A DNA stretch of 64,000 nt from Flavobacterium psychrophilum (GCA_003243255.1 QFQM01000003.1:32111-96110); one strand, 5' to 3'. Counted from the stretch's first letter, positions 1 to 9,072 are shown. Notes: a model not told the origin generated them from the sequence alone. Numbers and translations: made by a program.

Positions 1-259
1 AGCGACCGCTCCAAAAGAAGGTTTTACCACCTTTAACCACTTCAAGTGCAGAAATATCAATATTCCTTTCAGTAAAAAGATCAAGATATTCCTGTGGGAA
101 GTCCTCACCAACTACTGACACTACGGCCGATTTAACTTTAAAGAATGATGCTGAAAAACCTATATACATGCCGGCTCCACCAAGTATTTTTCCGGTTTTG
201 CCAAAAGGCGATTCTATAGCATCAAAAGCTACCGAGCCTACAATCAGTAATTTGTTCAT
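1..259 (-). CDS. PfkB-family carbohydrate kinase, N-terminal part (runs off window)
   Basis: The first 86 residues of a leftward gene are visible; the rest lies beyond base 1. It starts at ATG 259-257 (MNKLLIVGSVAFDAIESPFG) and contains the early PfkB/ribokinase pattern: an N-terminal beta strand ending in GSVAFD, a GGAGMYIGF segment like the family's GG.a.N.A signature, and VVGEDFPQEYLD. Family knowledge: such enzymes phosphorylate sugars or nucleosides with ATP in the cytoplasm. The substrate cannot be named from this fragment. In flavobacteria a PfkB kinase is commonly found near rnhA/purN, which fits the genes to the right. Confidence 0.85.
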   Translation of the reverse strand, partial: MNKLLIVGSVAFDAIESPFGKTGKILGGAGMYIGFSASFFKVKSAVVSVVGEDFPQEYLDLFTERNIDISALEVVKGGKTFFWSGR

Positions 260-460
260 AAAAGATAATGAAATTGAGGATGCAAAGATAATTTATATCT
301 TCAATACATACAAGATTTTGATTATCAAATTAAATTATGGTTACATATAGGAAATCAATGGGTTAGCAAGACAATACAACTATAACGATAATAATATATA
401 AATCAGCATTCATCATTTATTGTTACTCATTATTTACATCATATTATTAATGGTTATCTT

Positions 461-489
461 TTGAGTTACAATCTGGATTTTTATATTTG
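461..489 (+). promoter_or_regulatory. Bacteroidota-type promoter of the DUF1444-like gene
   Basis: TTG at 461-463 is separated by 18 bases from TATATTTG at 482-489, matching the flavobacterial consensus TTG-N17-23-TAnnTTTG. The box overlaps an in-frame TTG at 487, so that TTG is probably not the translation start; ATG 511 is. Confidence 0.65.
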
Positions 490-510
490 AATTTTCATAA
501 TTTACCTACA

Positions 511-1305
511 ATGTTTTTCAAAAAGAAAAAACTTAGCGAAACGGAGTTTGCTAACAAATTTGCTTTAGCATTAAAGAATGAGTTCCCGGAAGTCGAAATT
601 ACATCTATTAACAAACTTGAAATAACATCTTCTTTAAATTCCGACCCTTACACTCATTTTTTAGATAATGCTTATAGCGAATATCTTCGCGACACAAAAG
701 ATTTAAGCGCAATAATCACAAAATATGTTTTAAGCACTTCTGACATATACCTTCCTAAACAGCCGGTTAACCCAGAGAAAATATTCCCTGTAATAAAAGA
801 CATACGATTTTTAAATGAGCTTGATAGATTACCCGGAGATATAAGATCAAAACATTTTTATGAGACTTACAATTCTGAATTATTCATAATGTATGTTGAA
901 GATGCAGAGCACACAGTCAACTACATATCAAAGGAGGACATTGAAGAAGCAAACATTAGTTTAGACCAATTAAGAACACTAGCTATAGAAAATTTCAAAA
1001 ATCAAATCTCGATTGAAAAACATGGTGATAATGGATACTATATGCTTGTAGCAGGCGGAACATATGAATCCAGCCTTATTCTTTTAAACATATGGGATCA
1101 TGAAAATTTCCCTGTAAAAGGAAATATCGTTATAGGCATCCCTTCACGTGATTTACTCCTTATAACCGGCAGTCAGGATTCGAAGGGCTTACATAAACTA
1201 TACGATATTGTAGAAGACATATCAAAAAGAGGAGACCATTTAGTTTCAGACAAACTTTTTGAATATAAAACCGGAAAATTTGAATTATTAGACATCCAAC
1301 CTTAA
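511..1305 (+). CDS. DUF1444 (YtpQ-like) family protein
   Basis: A soluble protein of 264 residues with no signal peptide or membrane segment. The start is set at ATG 511 because a promoter box covers the upstream TTG. The layout resembles DUF1444/UPF0354 proteins such as Bacillus YtpQ: an N-terminal charged helix (KFALALKNEFPEVEI), a central FIMYVEDAEHTVNYI segment and a C-terminal beta-rich part with GNIVIGIPSRDLLLITGSQD. The family has no assigned biochemical role. It ends 4 bases before the next gene, so the two are probably co-transcribed. Assignment is by pattern recall and is moderate. Confidence 0.6.
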   Translation: MFFKKKKLSETEFANKFALALKNEFPEVEITSINKLEITSSLNSDPYTHFLDNAYSEYLRDTKDLSAIITKYVLSTSDIYLPKQPVNPEKIFPVIKDIRFLNELDRLPGDIRSKHFYETYNSELFIMYVEDAEHTVNYISKEDIEEANISLDQLRTLAIENFKNQISIEKHGDNGYYMLVAGGTYESSLILLNIWDHENFPVKGNIVIGIPSRDLLLITGSQDSKGLHKLYDIVEDISKRGDHLVSDKLFEYKTGKFELLDIQP

Positions 1306-1309
1306 ACCA

Positions 1310-2161
1310 ATGAACCGATTATCCCTTTTATTACTTTTTATCAGCCTTTCGGCTTTTGCACAAATTAAAATCCCTTTTACCCTTACCGATGGCGGCCATA
1401 CCTTAGTTAAAGCTAAAATCAACGGCGTAGAGGGCATGTTCATATTCGATACCGGTGCCGGGCTAAACATGATAACCAAAAAATTTGCTGATAAAGTCGG
1501 CACCCTGCAAAAGACAGATGAATTCTATGTGGGCCACCGTGCCACCGGCGAAGCCATAGACACCGACCTTTACCTTACCAAAACCATTGAAATGGGTGAT
1601 TTTAAGATCGACGGGCAAATGACATCGGTTATTGATATTGAATTCCCAATTGACGGACTTATTTCATTGATGCCATTTAAGGATAAGGCAATCACTATTG
1701 ACTATACTAATAAAGTATTGGTAATTGAAACTAAAAAGAGTGTTGACCAGCTAACCAAAACCGGAAAAACAATCCCGATCCAGATTGATGATGAAAAAGG
1801 AAAAACATTAGGCATTAATACCTATATAACACTTGGCAACAAACTTAACTTGCAGGTAGTTTTAGACAGCGGTGCAGGATTTAATGTATTCCGTTTCAGT
1901 TCACGTTATATGGATGAGCTGGGCATTGACCCCGCAAAAACAGAGAAAACGTCACGCAAAAGTGAATTTACAGGCAGCGAGAATAACTATTACAGCACAA
2001 TGGTAAGCAGCATGACTACTAAAGATGCATCCATTAAAAAAGAGAACTTCAAGGCTACTTTTATAGACGGACTGATCTATCAGGGTATTATGTGCATCAA
2101 TTGGTTAGGCAACAAGATCACTATAGACATTCCTAACAGTAAAATCATCGCTAACCAATAA
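1310..2161 (+). CDS. Secreted retropepsin-like aspartyl protease, two-domain
   Basis: 283 residues with a signal peptide (residues 1-18, cleaved near AFAQ). Two copies of the retroviral-type aspartyl protease signature are visible: FDTGAG with Asp at residue 47 and LDSGAG with Asp near residue 185. This is the gag-asp/aspartyl-protease-2 arrangement in which both lobes come from one chain, as in pepsins. Expected location is the periplasm or outer envelope; the substrate is unknown. There is no PDZ domain, which many Bacteroidota relatives carry. It follows the DUF1444-like gene after 4 bases and overlaps the next ATG by one base (TAATG), suggesting translational coupling. Confidence 0.8.
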   Translation: MNRLSLLLLFISLSAFAQIKIPFTLTDGGHTLVKAKINGVEGMFIFDTGAGLNMITKKFADKVGTLQKTDEFYVGHRATGEAIDTDLYLTKTIEMGDFKIDGQMTSVIDIEFPIDGLISLMPFKDKAITIDYTNKVLVIETKKSVDQLTKTGKTIPIQIDDEKGKTLGINTYITLGNKLNLQVVLDSGAGFNVFRFSSRYMDELGIDPAKTEKTSRKSEFTGSENNYYSTMVSSMTTKDASIKKENFKATFIDGLIYQGIMCINWLGNKITIDIPNSKIIANQ

Positions 2162-2748
2162 TGAAGAATATCCTTTTACTGGTAGTTATGATACTACTTT
2201 TTAGTTGCCAAAAAGAAAAATCGACACAAACGGAAACAGAAACAACTTCAGAAAACAGCACTGAAATACCACAGGCAAATGATGAGTTTCAAATGTATCT
2301 GAACAAATTCCCCGAAGTGAAATTACCTCTTGACATCGAACCGTGCAGTATTGATGATTCAAAAATGAAGATGCTCAATGACAGCACCCTTATATATGGC
2401 AAAATACCGTCAAATGGAAAATACATAACCACAATCAGCTTTGAGATTGCCGATTGCCTGTTACCCAGAATTACCACATATACGCTTAGCGGAAAAATAA
2501 TAGATTCTAAATCTGTCGTGATCGGGCTTTGCGGGTCAGACCCCTGCTACGAATGCAATGAATATTTTAGGATAGGTAAAGATTACAGAATATACTCCTG
2601 TGATTCTGCACGTTATGATGATTGCATCAATAAAGTAAGTGACACTGTAACCAATATCATTACCTACAAACAAGGAAAACTGAACAGTACAGGAAAAATT
2701 GAGTTATCAGCAGAAAAACAAAAAACATATTACACTAAGAAATCATAA
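2161..2748 (+). CDS. Putative lipoprotein, unknown function
   Basis: 195 residues. The N-terminus is a lipoprotein signal with lipobox LLFSC (Cys about residue 16), followed by a Thr/Glu-rich linker. The mature part has six or more Cys (CSIDD, DCLL, CGSDPCYEC, CDS, CIN), suggesting disulfides in the periplasm or at the cell surface. I recognise no family. Its ATG overlaps the TAA of the protease gene (TAATG), so it is probably made together with that protease and may be its partner or substrate. Its 3' end overlaps the convergent rnhA by 6 bases. Confidence 0.75.
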   Translation: MKNILLLVVMILLFSCQKEKSTQTETETTSENSTEIPQANDEFQMYLNKFPEVKLPLDIEPCSIDDSKMKMLNDSTLIYGKIPSNGKYITTISFEIADCLLPRITTYTLSGKIIDSKSVVIGLCGSDPCYECNEYFRIGKDYRIYSCDSARYDDCINKVSDTVTNIITYKQGKLNSTGKIELSAEKQKTYYTKKS

Positions 2749-3222
2749 GAGCTTCTGTCCTTCTTCCTCATAATACGCATCTACATTTAGTTGCGGCTGC
2801 GTGGATGCCATAGCAGCCAACTGATCGCAGCGTTCGTTTTGCGGATGGTTGTTGTGGCCTTTTATCCACTTAAAGTCTACCTTATGCTGGCGGTATATTT
2901 TTAGGAAGCGTTTCCACAGGTCGGGATTCTTCTTGTCTTTATAGCCTTTTTTCTCCCAACCGAACACCCAGCCCTTAGTTACTGAGTCAACCACATATTT
3001 AGAGTCACTCACTATAAGTACTGCAGTATTGGGCTTTGAGAGCTTTTCAAGACCAACAATCACCGCCAGTAATTCCATTCGGTTATTGGTCGTAAGACGA
3101 AAACCTTCATAAAACTCCTTACGGTAGCCGGTACCTACCTGCTCCATGACTACACCATAGCCTCCCGGACCAGGATTTCCTTTGGCAGCGCCATCTGTAT
3201 ATATGTGTACGGTATGTGACAA
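2743..3222 (-). CDS. rnhA: Ribonuclease HI
   Basis: 159 residues, the normal length for a bacterial RNase HI, which cuts the RNA strand of RNA/DNA hybrids (R-loops, Okazaki primers). The catalytic acidic set is complete: Asp10 (YTDGAAKGNPG), Glu50 (NRMELLAVI), Asp73 (VSDSKYVVDS) and Asp133 (NERCDQLA), with the loop His at 123 (KGHNNHPQNE). It starts at ATG 3222-3220, 15 bases after the stop of the secreted-protein gene, so it is probably the last gene of a leftward purN-led operon. Confidence 0.96.
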   Translation of the reverse strand: MSHTVHIYTDGAAKGNPGPGGYGVVMEQVGTGYRKEFYEGFRLTTNNRMELLAVIVGLEKLSKPNTAVLIVSDSKYVVDSVTKGWVFGWEKKGYKDKKNPDLWKRFLKIYRQHKVDFKWIKGHNNHPQNERCDQLAAMASTQPQLNVDAYYEEEGQKLL

Positions 3223-3237
3223 TTTTAGTTGATTTGA

Positions 3238-3819
3238 TTATTTTGTAATAGCAATTGTTTTAACCAGGTTGTCAAACACCACTATATCTTTTGCATCTTT
3301 AGCGTGGATGTATATATTGTAGACAAAATTGCCCATAAATATCTTCACCGATTGATCAATTATTATACAGGAATTACCTTTCCCGTCTTTTTCCCTGTAA
3401 GACATTGAATTGACCGTTGCTTTTTTACCACTTATATTTACCTGCGTTAAAGGCTGCAAAATTTTTAAATCAGGCGCATTGACTTTAATATTTTTCTGAA
3501 ACGCCAAAAACTCATTAAAGTCACGTAATTTTTTATGCAATCCACTGACAGTAACAGTAAGAAAAACCTTTTTGTCATTATCAGCCCTGGTTTTATGGTA
3601 CCTGATTATCTCAATACTCCCGACAGCAACACCCTGAACAGCACTTTCAACATTCCAGTTATATTTTTTTAGTACAGGTATAAAATCTTTATTCTGCACA
3701 CCATACCAACCAGGCTTATCAAATGAAAAACCCAATTCCTGAATTTTAAATTTGCCCTCCGAAGACCTCTGATTTACCGAAAACAGTAAAACAAAAATTA
3801 CACTAAGTATTCTTACCAT
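3238..3819 (-). CDS. Secreted protein of unknown function
   Basis: 193 residues with a short hydrophobic signal (MVRILSVIFVLLFSV). The mature part is beta-rich, contains FSFDKPGWYGVQN near the N-terminus and ends FDNLVKTIAITK. The layout resembles small PsbP/DcrB-like or photosystem-repeat-like envelope proteins, but I cannot assign a family. The start overlaps the 3' end of purN by 17 bases in another frame, so it is translated from the purN transcript. It seems to be an insertion into the usual flavobacterial rnhA-purN neighbourhood. Confidence 0.75.
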   Translation of the reverse strand: MVRILSVIFVLLFSVNQRSSEGKFKIQELGFSFDKPGWYGVQNKDFIPVLKKYNWNVESAVQGVAVGSIEIIRYHKTRADNDKKVFLTVTVSGLHKKLRDFNEFLAFQKNIKVNAPDLKILQPLTQVNISGKKATVNSMSYREKDGKGNSCIIIDQSVKIFMGNFVYNIYIHAKDAKDIVVFDNLVKTIAITK

Positions 3820-4378
3820 TATTTAAGAGTGTTTCAATAATACGTGGAAAATGCTCATGCTCCAGTGAAAGCACTTTTAATGCTACTTCTTCTGCACTTA
3901 TACACTCTTCTACCGCAATAGCGTGCTGATAGATGATATTCCCCTCATCATAATTATCGTTTACATAATGTATGGTAATACCACTTTCTTTATCCTTGTT
4001 TTCAAGCACTGCACGGTGCACATGGATACCGTACATACCTTTTCCCCCATACTTAGGCAGCAGCGCCGGATGGATATTTATCACTTTATGAGGGTACTGC
4101 GCAATAATATCTGACGGAAATTTAAGTAAAAAACCTGCCAAAACGATAAGATCGGGCTGAATTTCATTTACAATTTGAAGCACTTTTCCTTCATTTAGCT
4201 CCTCACGGGTAAAAACATGAGCAGGCACATTATAGTTTTTTGCCTTTTCAATTACCCCTGCATTTTGATTGTTTGTGAGCACCGCCGACACCTCAAATCG
4301 CTCTTTTCCGTCGAAATACTGCATTATCTGCTCTGCGTTAGAGCCTCCACCTGAAGCAAAAAGGATGATTTTTTTCAT
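3803..4378 (-). CDS. purN: Phosphoribosylglycinamide formyltransferase (GART)
   Basis: 191 residues, the usual PurN length. It transfers a formyl group from 10-formyl-THF to GAR, the third step of purine synthesis. The N-terminal FASGGGSNAEQI loop binds the GAR phosphate. The catalytic triad is visible as Asn101 and His103 (NIHPALLPKYGG) and Asp144 (NYDEGNIIYQ). It is divergent from acpP across a 177-base A/T-rich spacer and heads the leftward purN-(secreted protein)-rnhA group. Confidence 0.96.
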   Translation of the reverse strand: MKKIILFASGGGSNAEQIMQYFDGKERFEVSAVLTNNQNAGVIEKAKNYNVPAHVFTREELNEGKVLQIVNEIQPDLIVLAGFLLKFPSDIIAQYPHKVINIHPALLPKYGGKGMYGIHVHRAVLENKDKESGITIHYVNDNYDEGNIIYQHAIAVEECISAEEVALKVLSLEHEHFPRIIETLLNNGKNT

Positions 4379-4516
4379 TTTTTGGAAAGATTTTTACAAC
4401 GTGATAACCACATTAATATCCTGCAAAATAACGGCGTTTTAAGATATTTCTAAAATTAATTTTCTAATTTAGTGCGACATTTTTTAGCGAAAACATGGTT
4501 TTAAAATAAAGTTTTT

Positions 4517-4524
4517 TATTTTTG
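4517..4524 (+). promoter_or_regulatory. -7 box of the acpP promoter
   Basis: TATTTTTG matches TAnnTTTG and lies 31 bases before the acpP ATG. A clear -33 TTG is not seen at the right distance. Confidence 0.6.
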
Positions 4525-4555
4525 CCATTCAATTTAAATTCTAAAATTAAAGATT

Positions 4556-4792
4556 ATGTCAGACATTGCATCAAGAGTAAAGGCGATTATCGTAGACAAA
4601 TTAGGTGTTGACGAAAACGAAGTTGTAACAGAAGCTAGCTTCACAAATGATCTGGGAGCGGATTCTCTAGACACTGTTGAGCTTATCATGGAGTTTGAAA
4701 AAGAATTTGACATTCAGATTCCGGACGATCAGGCTGAAAACATTTCTACTGTTGGTCAGGCTATTTCTTACATCGAAGAGGCAAAAAAATAA
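4556..4792 (+). CDS. acpP: Acyl carrier protein
   Basis: 78 residues, the standard ACP size and strongly acidic. It carries growing acyl chains on a phosphopantetheine arm during fatty acid synthesis. The attachment site is Ser37 in [11 protein letters not shown]. The C-terminal helix ([14 protein letters not shown]) is typical. It sits upstream of fabF and rnc as in most bacteria. A strong hairpin at 4802-4835 follows directly, so acpP can be made as a short, abundant mRNA while fabF has its own promoter. Confidence 0.98.
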   Translation: MSDIASRVKAIIVDKLGVDENEVVTEASFTNDLGADSLDTVELIMEFEKEFDIQIPDDQAENISTVGQAISYIEEAKK

Positions 4793-4801
4793 TAAATATT
4801 A

Positions 4802-4835
4802 AACATCCATGTAGCTCTTGAATTACATGGATGTT
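4802..4835 (+). terminator. Hairpin terminator after acpP
   Basis: Perfect 12-bp stem AACATCCATGTA (4802-4813) with TACATGGATGTT (4824-4835) and a 10-base loop. The following tract ATTATTTATT is A/T-rich rather than pure T, so it may also act as a 3'-stabilising hairpin. Confidence 0.75.
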
Positions 4836-4974
4836 ATTATTTATTGAACTATTTAAGGCCAAAACACACACAAGAAGCATGAGAACCTCTTAAAGACAGG
4901 GTGTTTTCATAAAAAAATATCATCAATGCCCATGTTTTCTAACCTTATATATAGAGTACATGGGTATTGTTCTT

Positions 4975-4982
4975 TAAATTTG
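4975..4982 (+). promoter_or_regulatory. -7 box of the fabF-rnc promoter
   Basis: TAAATTTG matches TAnnTTTG, 19 bases before the fabF ATG. No well-placed -33 TTG is obvious. A weak hairpin (AAAACAC near 4861 with GTGTTTT near 4902) lies upstream. Confidence 0.55.
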
Positions 4983-5001
4983 AAACTATAAAATTGACCT
5001 T

Positions 5002-6255
5002 ATGAAATTAAGAAGAGTTGTAGTAACAGGACTGGGTGCACTTACACCAATAGGAAACAACGTTGAAGAATACTGGAACGGCCTAATAAACGGTGTTAGC
5101 GGAGCAGCCCCTATTACTTATTTCGACACGACTAACTTCAAGACTAAATTTGCCTGTGAGGTAAAAAATTTCAACGTTGAAGATTTTATAGACCGTAAAG
5201 AAGCAAGGAAAATGGACAAATATGCCCAGTATGCCCTTGTTGCTACGGATGAAGCCGTTAAAGATGCAAACTTTGACTTTGACGCTTTAGATAAAGACAG
5301 AGCCGGTGTAATTTGGGGATCGGGTATTGGCGGACTTGAAACTTTCCAGGAGGAAGTTATCAACTGGGCTAATGGCGCCGGTGTACCTAAATTTAATCCT
5401 TTCTTTATCCCTAAAATGATTGCTGACATCGCAGGTGGCCACATCTCTATAAAATATGGCCTTAGAGGACCTAACTTTACAACGGTTTCTGCCTGTGCAT
5501 CGTCTACAAATGCATTGATTGATGCTTTTAACTACATCCGCCTTGGCCATGCCGACGTTATGGTAACCGGAGGTAGTGAAGCTGCTGTAACCATTGCCGG
5601 AATGGGCGGGTTTAACGCAATGCATGCACTTTCAACCAGAAATGACGACCCTAAAACAGCTTCAAGACCAATGGACAAAGACCGTGAAGGTTTTGTACTT
5701 GGCGAAGGTGCCGGAGCTCTTATTCTTGAAGAATATGAGCACGCCGTTGCAAGGGGTGCAAAAATATACTGCGAAGTAGGCGGAGGCGGAATGAGCGCCG
5801 ATGCTCACCACATTACTGCCCCACACCCTGAAGGGCTTGGCGCACGCAATGTAATGCTAAACTGCCTTAGGGATGCAGGCCTTAAGCCTGAAGATGTAGA
5901 CGGTGTAAACATGCACGGTACATCTACCCCGCTTGGCGATATCGCAGAATCTAAAGCTATTATGGAAGTTTTTGGAGAGCACGCTTATACACTTAACCTA
6001 AACTCTACAAAATCTATGACAGGCCACCTTCTTGGTGCTGCAGGTGCTATAGAGACAATAGCTTCGATACTTTCTATTAAACACGGAATTGTTCCTCCAA
6101 CCATCAACCACTTTACGGATGATGAGAACATAGACCCTAAGCTTAACTTTACTTTCAACAAAGCTCAAAAAAGAGATATGAAAGTAGTTATGAGCAATAC
6201 TTTTGGGTTTGGTGGACACAATGCTTGTGTATTGGTTAAAAAATTAGACCTGTAA
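5002..6255 (+). CDS. fabF: Beta-ketoacyl-[acyl-carrier-protein] synthase II
   Basis: 417 residues, full-length KAS II. It condenses acyl-ACP with malonyl-ACP in fatty acid elongation. The Cys-His-His triad is present: Cys165 in VSACASSTNA, His305 in NMHGTSTPLGD and His342 in GHLLGAAG. The C-terminal GFGGHN turn is also present. It follows acpP, with its own -7 box and a hairpin between them, and rnc starts 9 bases after its stop, so fabF and rnc form one transcript. Confidence 0.98.
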   Translation: MKLRRVVVTGLGALTPIGNNVEEYWNGLINGVSGAAPITYFDTTNFKTKFACEVKNFNVEDFIDRKEARKMDKYAQYALVATDEAVKDANFDFDALDKDRAGVIWGSGIGGLETFQEEVINWANGAGVPKFNPFFIPKMIADIAGGHISIKYGLRGPNFTTVSACASSTNALIDAFNYIRLGHADVMVTGGSEAAVTIAGMGGFNAMHALSTRNDDPKTASRPMDKDREGFVLGEGAGALILEEYEHAVARGAKIYCEVGGGGMSADAHHITAPHPEGLGARNVMLNCLRDAGLKPEDVDGVNMHGTSTPLGDIAESKAIMEVFGEHAYTLNLNSTKSMTGHLLGAAGAIETIASILSIKHGIVPPTINHFTDDENIDPKLNFTFNKAQKRDMKVVMSNTFGFGGHNACVLVKKLDL

Positions 6256-6264
6256 TAGTACACT

Positions 6265-7011
6265 ATGGGTATCATTAAAAAAATATTTTCTAAAAATACC
6301 CGTCTTTCTCCGGAAGACGGGATTTTTTTTGATGAGCTCCATAAAATACTGGGCTTCCAGCCAATTGACCTTACCCATTACCGAAGGGCCTTTACCCATC
6401 GTTCTTCAAACAAACAGGACGAAAACGGCCATCCTATAAACTACGAAAGACTTGAATTTTTGGGCGATGCCATGTTGGGATCAGTTATTGCTGCTCATTT
6501 ATTTAACGAAGTTCCTACCGGAGACGAAGGGTATCTTACCAAAATGCGCTCTAAGATTGTGAGCCGCGAACACCTTAATGAACTTGGGCGTGATCTTAAC
6601 CTTATAAAATGGGTAGAAAGCAAAGTTTCGGCACAGCATTTTGGCGAAAACATCCACGGTAATCTTTTCGAAGCCTTTATAGGTGCGATTTACCTGGATC
6701 GCGGTTTTAACTACTGTGAGAAATTTATCCACAAAAAAGTAATTGCTCCTTATGTTGACATCCCTAAACTTGAAGGCAAGGTTATAAGTTACAAAAGCCT
6801 TGTTATTGAGTGGTGCCAAAAGGAAAAGAAGAGCTTTCAGTACGAGATCTATGAAGATAACGGTACTGAAGGACAGAAGCATTTTGCCGTTAAACTTAAG
6901 ATAGACGGAAAGATTATAGCCCGCGCCAGAGCCACCTCTAAAAAGAAAGCAGAAGAGAAAGCATCGCAACGCGCTTATTTTGCATTTCAGGAAAAAATTA
7001 ACAAAAAATAA
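6265..7011 (+). CDS. rnc: Ribonuclease III
   Basis: 248 residues: RNase III domain at about 20-155 and a double-stranded RNA-binding domain at about 170-245 ending in the basic ATSKKKAEEKASQRA. It cuts dsRNA in rRNA and mRNA processing. The signature ERLEFLGDAML carries Glu64 and Asp68, and Glu136 lies in GNLFEAFIG. The position equal to E. coli Asp114 is Asn133 here, which I believe is common in this phylum. It is 9 bases downstream of fabF. Confidence 0.96.
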   Translation: MGIIKKIFSKNTRLSPEDGIFFDELHKILGFQPIDLTHYRRAFTHRSSNKQDENGHPINYERLEFLGDAMLGSVIAAHLFNEVPTGDEGYLTKMRSKIVSREHLNELGRDLNLIKWVESKVSAQHFGENIHGNLFEAFIGAIYLDRGFNYCEKFIHKKVIAPYVDIPKLEGKVISYKSLVIEWCQKEKKSFQYEIYEDNGTEGQKHFAVKLKIDGKIIARARATSKKKAEEKASQRAYFAFQEKINKK

Positions 7012-7112
7012 GCCAACTCTTCAGTAAACTAAAACGTTTTCGTGAAGAAAATGACAGAAAGTTAATCCAACAGCCTGTTTTTTCTTAACATTAAATTGTA
7101 TATTTACAGGCT

Positions 7113-7120
7113 TATTTTTG
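7113..7120 (+). promoter_or_regulatory. -7 box upstream of the IPExxxVDY-type gene
   Basis: TATTTTTG overlaps the in-frame TTG at 7118, which argues that translation starts at ATG 7130. A TTG at 7096-7098 is closer than ideal (14-base spacer). If the box is real, the leader is very short. Confidence 0.45.
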
Positions 7121-7129
7121 AGTTTTGCT

Positions 7130-7618
7130 ATGGCTATTCACAAATTATTGATTGACGATTTTGTTACGGTCGATTATGGATTGATTGCCATACATTCTTC
7201 CCTTGAAGACCACAGGCTGGCCTATTTTATAAACAGGGAATTATCTATACTGCTTGAAAAGAGCCCAAACGATATATGGGTAACCATTAACGAAGGGGAA
7301 AGCTGTTTTTCGAGATTTATCTTTGAAGACCCCGGCAATGACAGTGCATGGAACCTGATCCAGAACAGGAACAGGATTACCGGTACGCAGAGCAACATCA
7401 CCACTTCTTTATTTGAAGATACAGAACTGCAGGTTGAGACCAGCGTTTTTTTAATGCCTGAGCTCAAAACAGTAGATTATGTGCTTAAAATTGAACATAT
7501 GCCCTCTTCTTTTGAAGCGGAAGAAGTGACCGAAAAGCTGCTCGGCATTAAGCAAATTGCCACAGCCTATGTGATTGACCACAAAAAACTGAAATCTAAG
7601 AACAATTTAATTTTTTAA
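7130..7618 (+). CDS. IPExxxVDY family protein
   Basis: 162 residues from ATG 7130. It carries MPELKTVDYVLKIE near residue 115, a variant (Met for Ile) of the IPExxxVDY signature that names this Bacteroidota family. Soluble, acidic, no signal peptide. The function is unknown. In this phylum it is regularly found just before pyruvate kinase, as here (4 bases to pyk), so co-expression with glycolysis is likely but its role is unproven. Confidence 0.85.
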   Translation: MAIHKLLIDDFVTVDYGLIAIHSSLEDHRLAYFINRELSILLEKSPNDIWVTINEGESCFSRFIFEDPGNDSAWNLIQNRNRITGTQSNITTSLFEDTELQVETSVFLMPELKTVDYVLKIEHMPSSFEAEEVTEKLLGIKQIATAYVIDHKKLKSKNNLIF

Positions 7619-7622
7619 AAGA

Positions 7623-9053
7623 ATGCCGACAAGAAAAAAAACTAAAATTGTAGCCACATTAGGACCTGCATGCAGTACAAGGGAAGTACTGAAAGACATG
7701 ATCGATGCAGGTGTAAACGTATTTAGGATTAACTTCTCTCATGCTGACTATACAGACGTTAAAGAACGTATAGACATGATAAGAAGCCTGAATGCAGAGT
7801 TTGGCTACAATACTTCTATATTAGCCGACTTACAAGGCCCTAAACTACGTGTTGGGGTAATGAAAGAAGATGTTATCGTAAACAGAGGTGACATCATTAC
7901 TTTCCAGACTGCAGAAGATGTACCGGGTACAGCTGACAGGGTATATATGAACTACAAAGAATTCCCTAACGATGTAAATCCGGGTGAGCGTATCCTTCTT
8001 GATGACGGTAAGCTTATGTTTGAAGTTCTTGAAACAAACCGCCGTGACGAGGTTAAAACGATCGTTATACAGGGTGGTCCGTTAAAATCTAAAAAAGGTG
8101 TAAACCTTCCAAATACAAAAGTATCGCTTCCGGCACTTACACAGAAAGACATCCGTGATGCTATCTTCGCTATTAAAGAGCAGGTAGACTGGATTGCGCT
8201 TTCATTCGTTCGTACACCAAAAGACCTTGAAGAGCTACAGGATCTAATCGCAGAGCATTCTGCACATAAAATTCCGATTATAGCTAAGATCGAGAAACCT
8301 GAAGGTGTTGAGAACATCGACAAGATTGTTGCTTTTTGTGACGGACTGATGGTTGCCCGTGGTGACCTGGGTGTTGAAATTCCTGCTCAGGAAGTTCCGC
8401 TTATCCAGAAAAAGCTTATCAACCGTGCTAAAACAGCACGTATTCCTGTAATTGTGGCTACACAGATGATGGAAACCATGATTACCAGCCTTACTCCTAC
8501 CCGTGCTGAAGTAAACGACGTTGCCAACTCGGTAATGGATGGTGCTGATGCGGTAATGCTATCGGGAGAGACATCGGTAGGTAACTATCCGGTTCAGGTA
8601 ATTGAGAAAATGACACAGATTATTGAAGCTGTTGAAGATTCTCCGCTTATCACTGTACCACAAAACTCTCCACAGGTAAGAACAAAACGTTTTATCACTA
8701 AAACCATATGTTACCACGCTGCTTCAATGGCTAACGTGATTAAGGCAAAAGGTATCTGTACGCTTACAAACAGTGGATATACTGCATTCCAGATCTCTGC
8801 ATGGAGGCCAAGCGCACACATTTTAGTGTTTACATCAAACAAAACCATACTTACACAGCTAAACCTTCTTTGGGGTGTTAATGCTTTCTACTACGACAAA
8901 TTCTCAAGCACTGATGAAACTGTAGAAGATGTTAACCAGATCGCTAAAGAAAAAGGATTTGTAGAGAAAGGTGATTTCCTTATCAACCTTGCTGCTATGC
9001 CTGTTGTAGATAAAGGTATGGTGAATACCCTAAGGGTTTCTGAAATAGAATAG
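7623..9053 (+). CDS. pyk: Pyruvate kinase
   Basis: 476 residues, full length. It makes pyruvate and ATP from phosphoenolpyruvate and ADP. Seen: the N-terminal KIVATLGPACS strand, the active-site IAKIEKPEGVENID segment (Lys binding the phosphoryl group), the GDLGVEIP metal-binding loop and ATQMMETMI followed by DVANSVMDGADAVMLS. The C-terminal regulatory domain is complete. It is translated 4 bases after the IPExxxVDY-type gene and ends in a strong terminator. Confidence 0.98.
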   Translation: MPTRKKTKIVATLGPACSTREVLKDMIDAGVNVFRINFSHADYTDVKERIDMIRSLNAEFGYNTSILADLQGPKLRVGVMKEDVIVNRGDIITFQTAEDVPGTADRVYMNYKEFPNDVNPGERILLDDGKLMFEVLETNRRDEVKTIVIQGGPLKSKKGVNLPNTKVSLPALTQKDIRDAIFAIKEQVDWIALSFVRTPKDLEELQDLIAEHSAHKIPIIAKIEKPEGVENIDKIVAFCDGLMVARGDLGVEIPAQEVPLIQKKLINRAKTARIPVIVATQMMETMITSLTPTRAEVNDVANSVMDGADAVMLSGETSVGNYPVQVIEKMTQIIEAVEDSPLITVPQNSPQVRTKRFITKTICYHAASMANVIKAKGICTLTNSGYTAFQISAWRPSAHILVFTSNKTILTQLNLLWGVNAFYYDKFSSTDETVEDVNQIAKEKGFVEKGDFLINLAAMPVVDKGMVNTLRVSEIE

Positions 9054-9072
9054 TTTTTAATTTTTCATAGCC

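Noticed and set aside
168..350. Rightward open frame of 60 codons
   Set aside because: Lies opposite the PfkB kinase start and the A/T-rich spacer; no start signals or family likeness.
487..510. TTG start for the DUF1444-like gene
   Set aside because: The TTG overlaps a good -7 promoter box; ATG 511 is the more likely start.
7118..7129. TTG start for the IPExxxVDY-type gene
   Set aside because: Overlaps the TATTTTTG box; ATG 7130 chosen.
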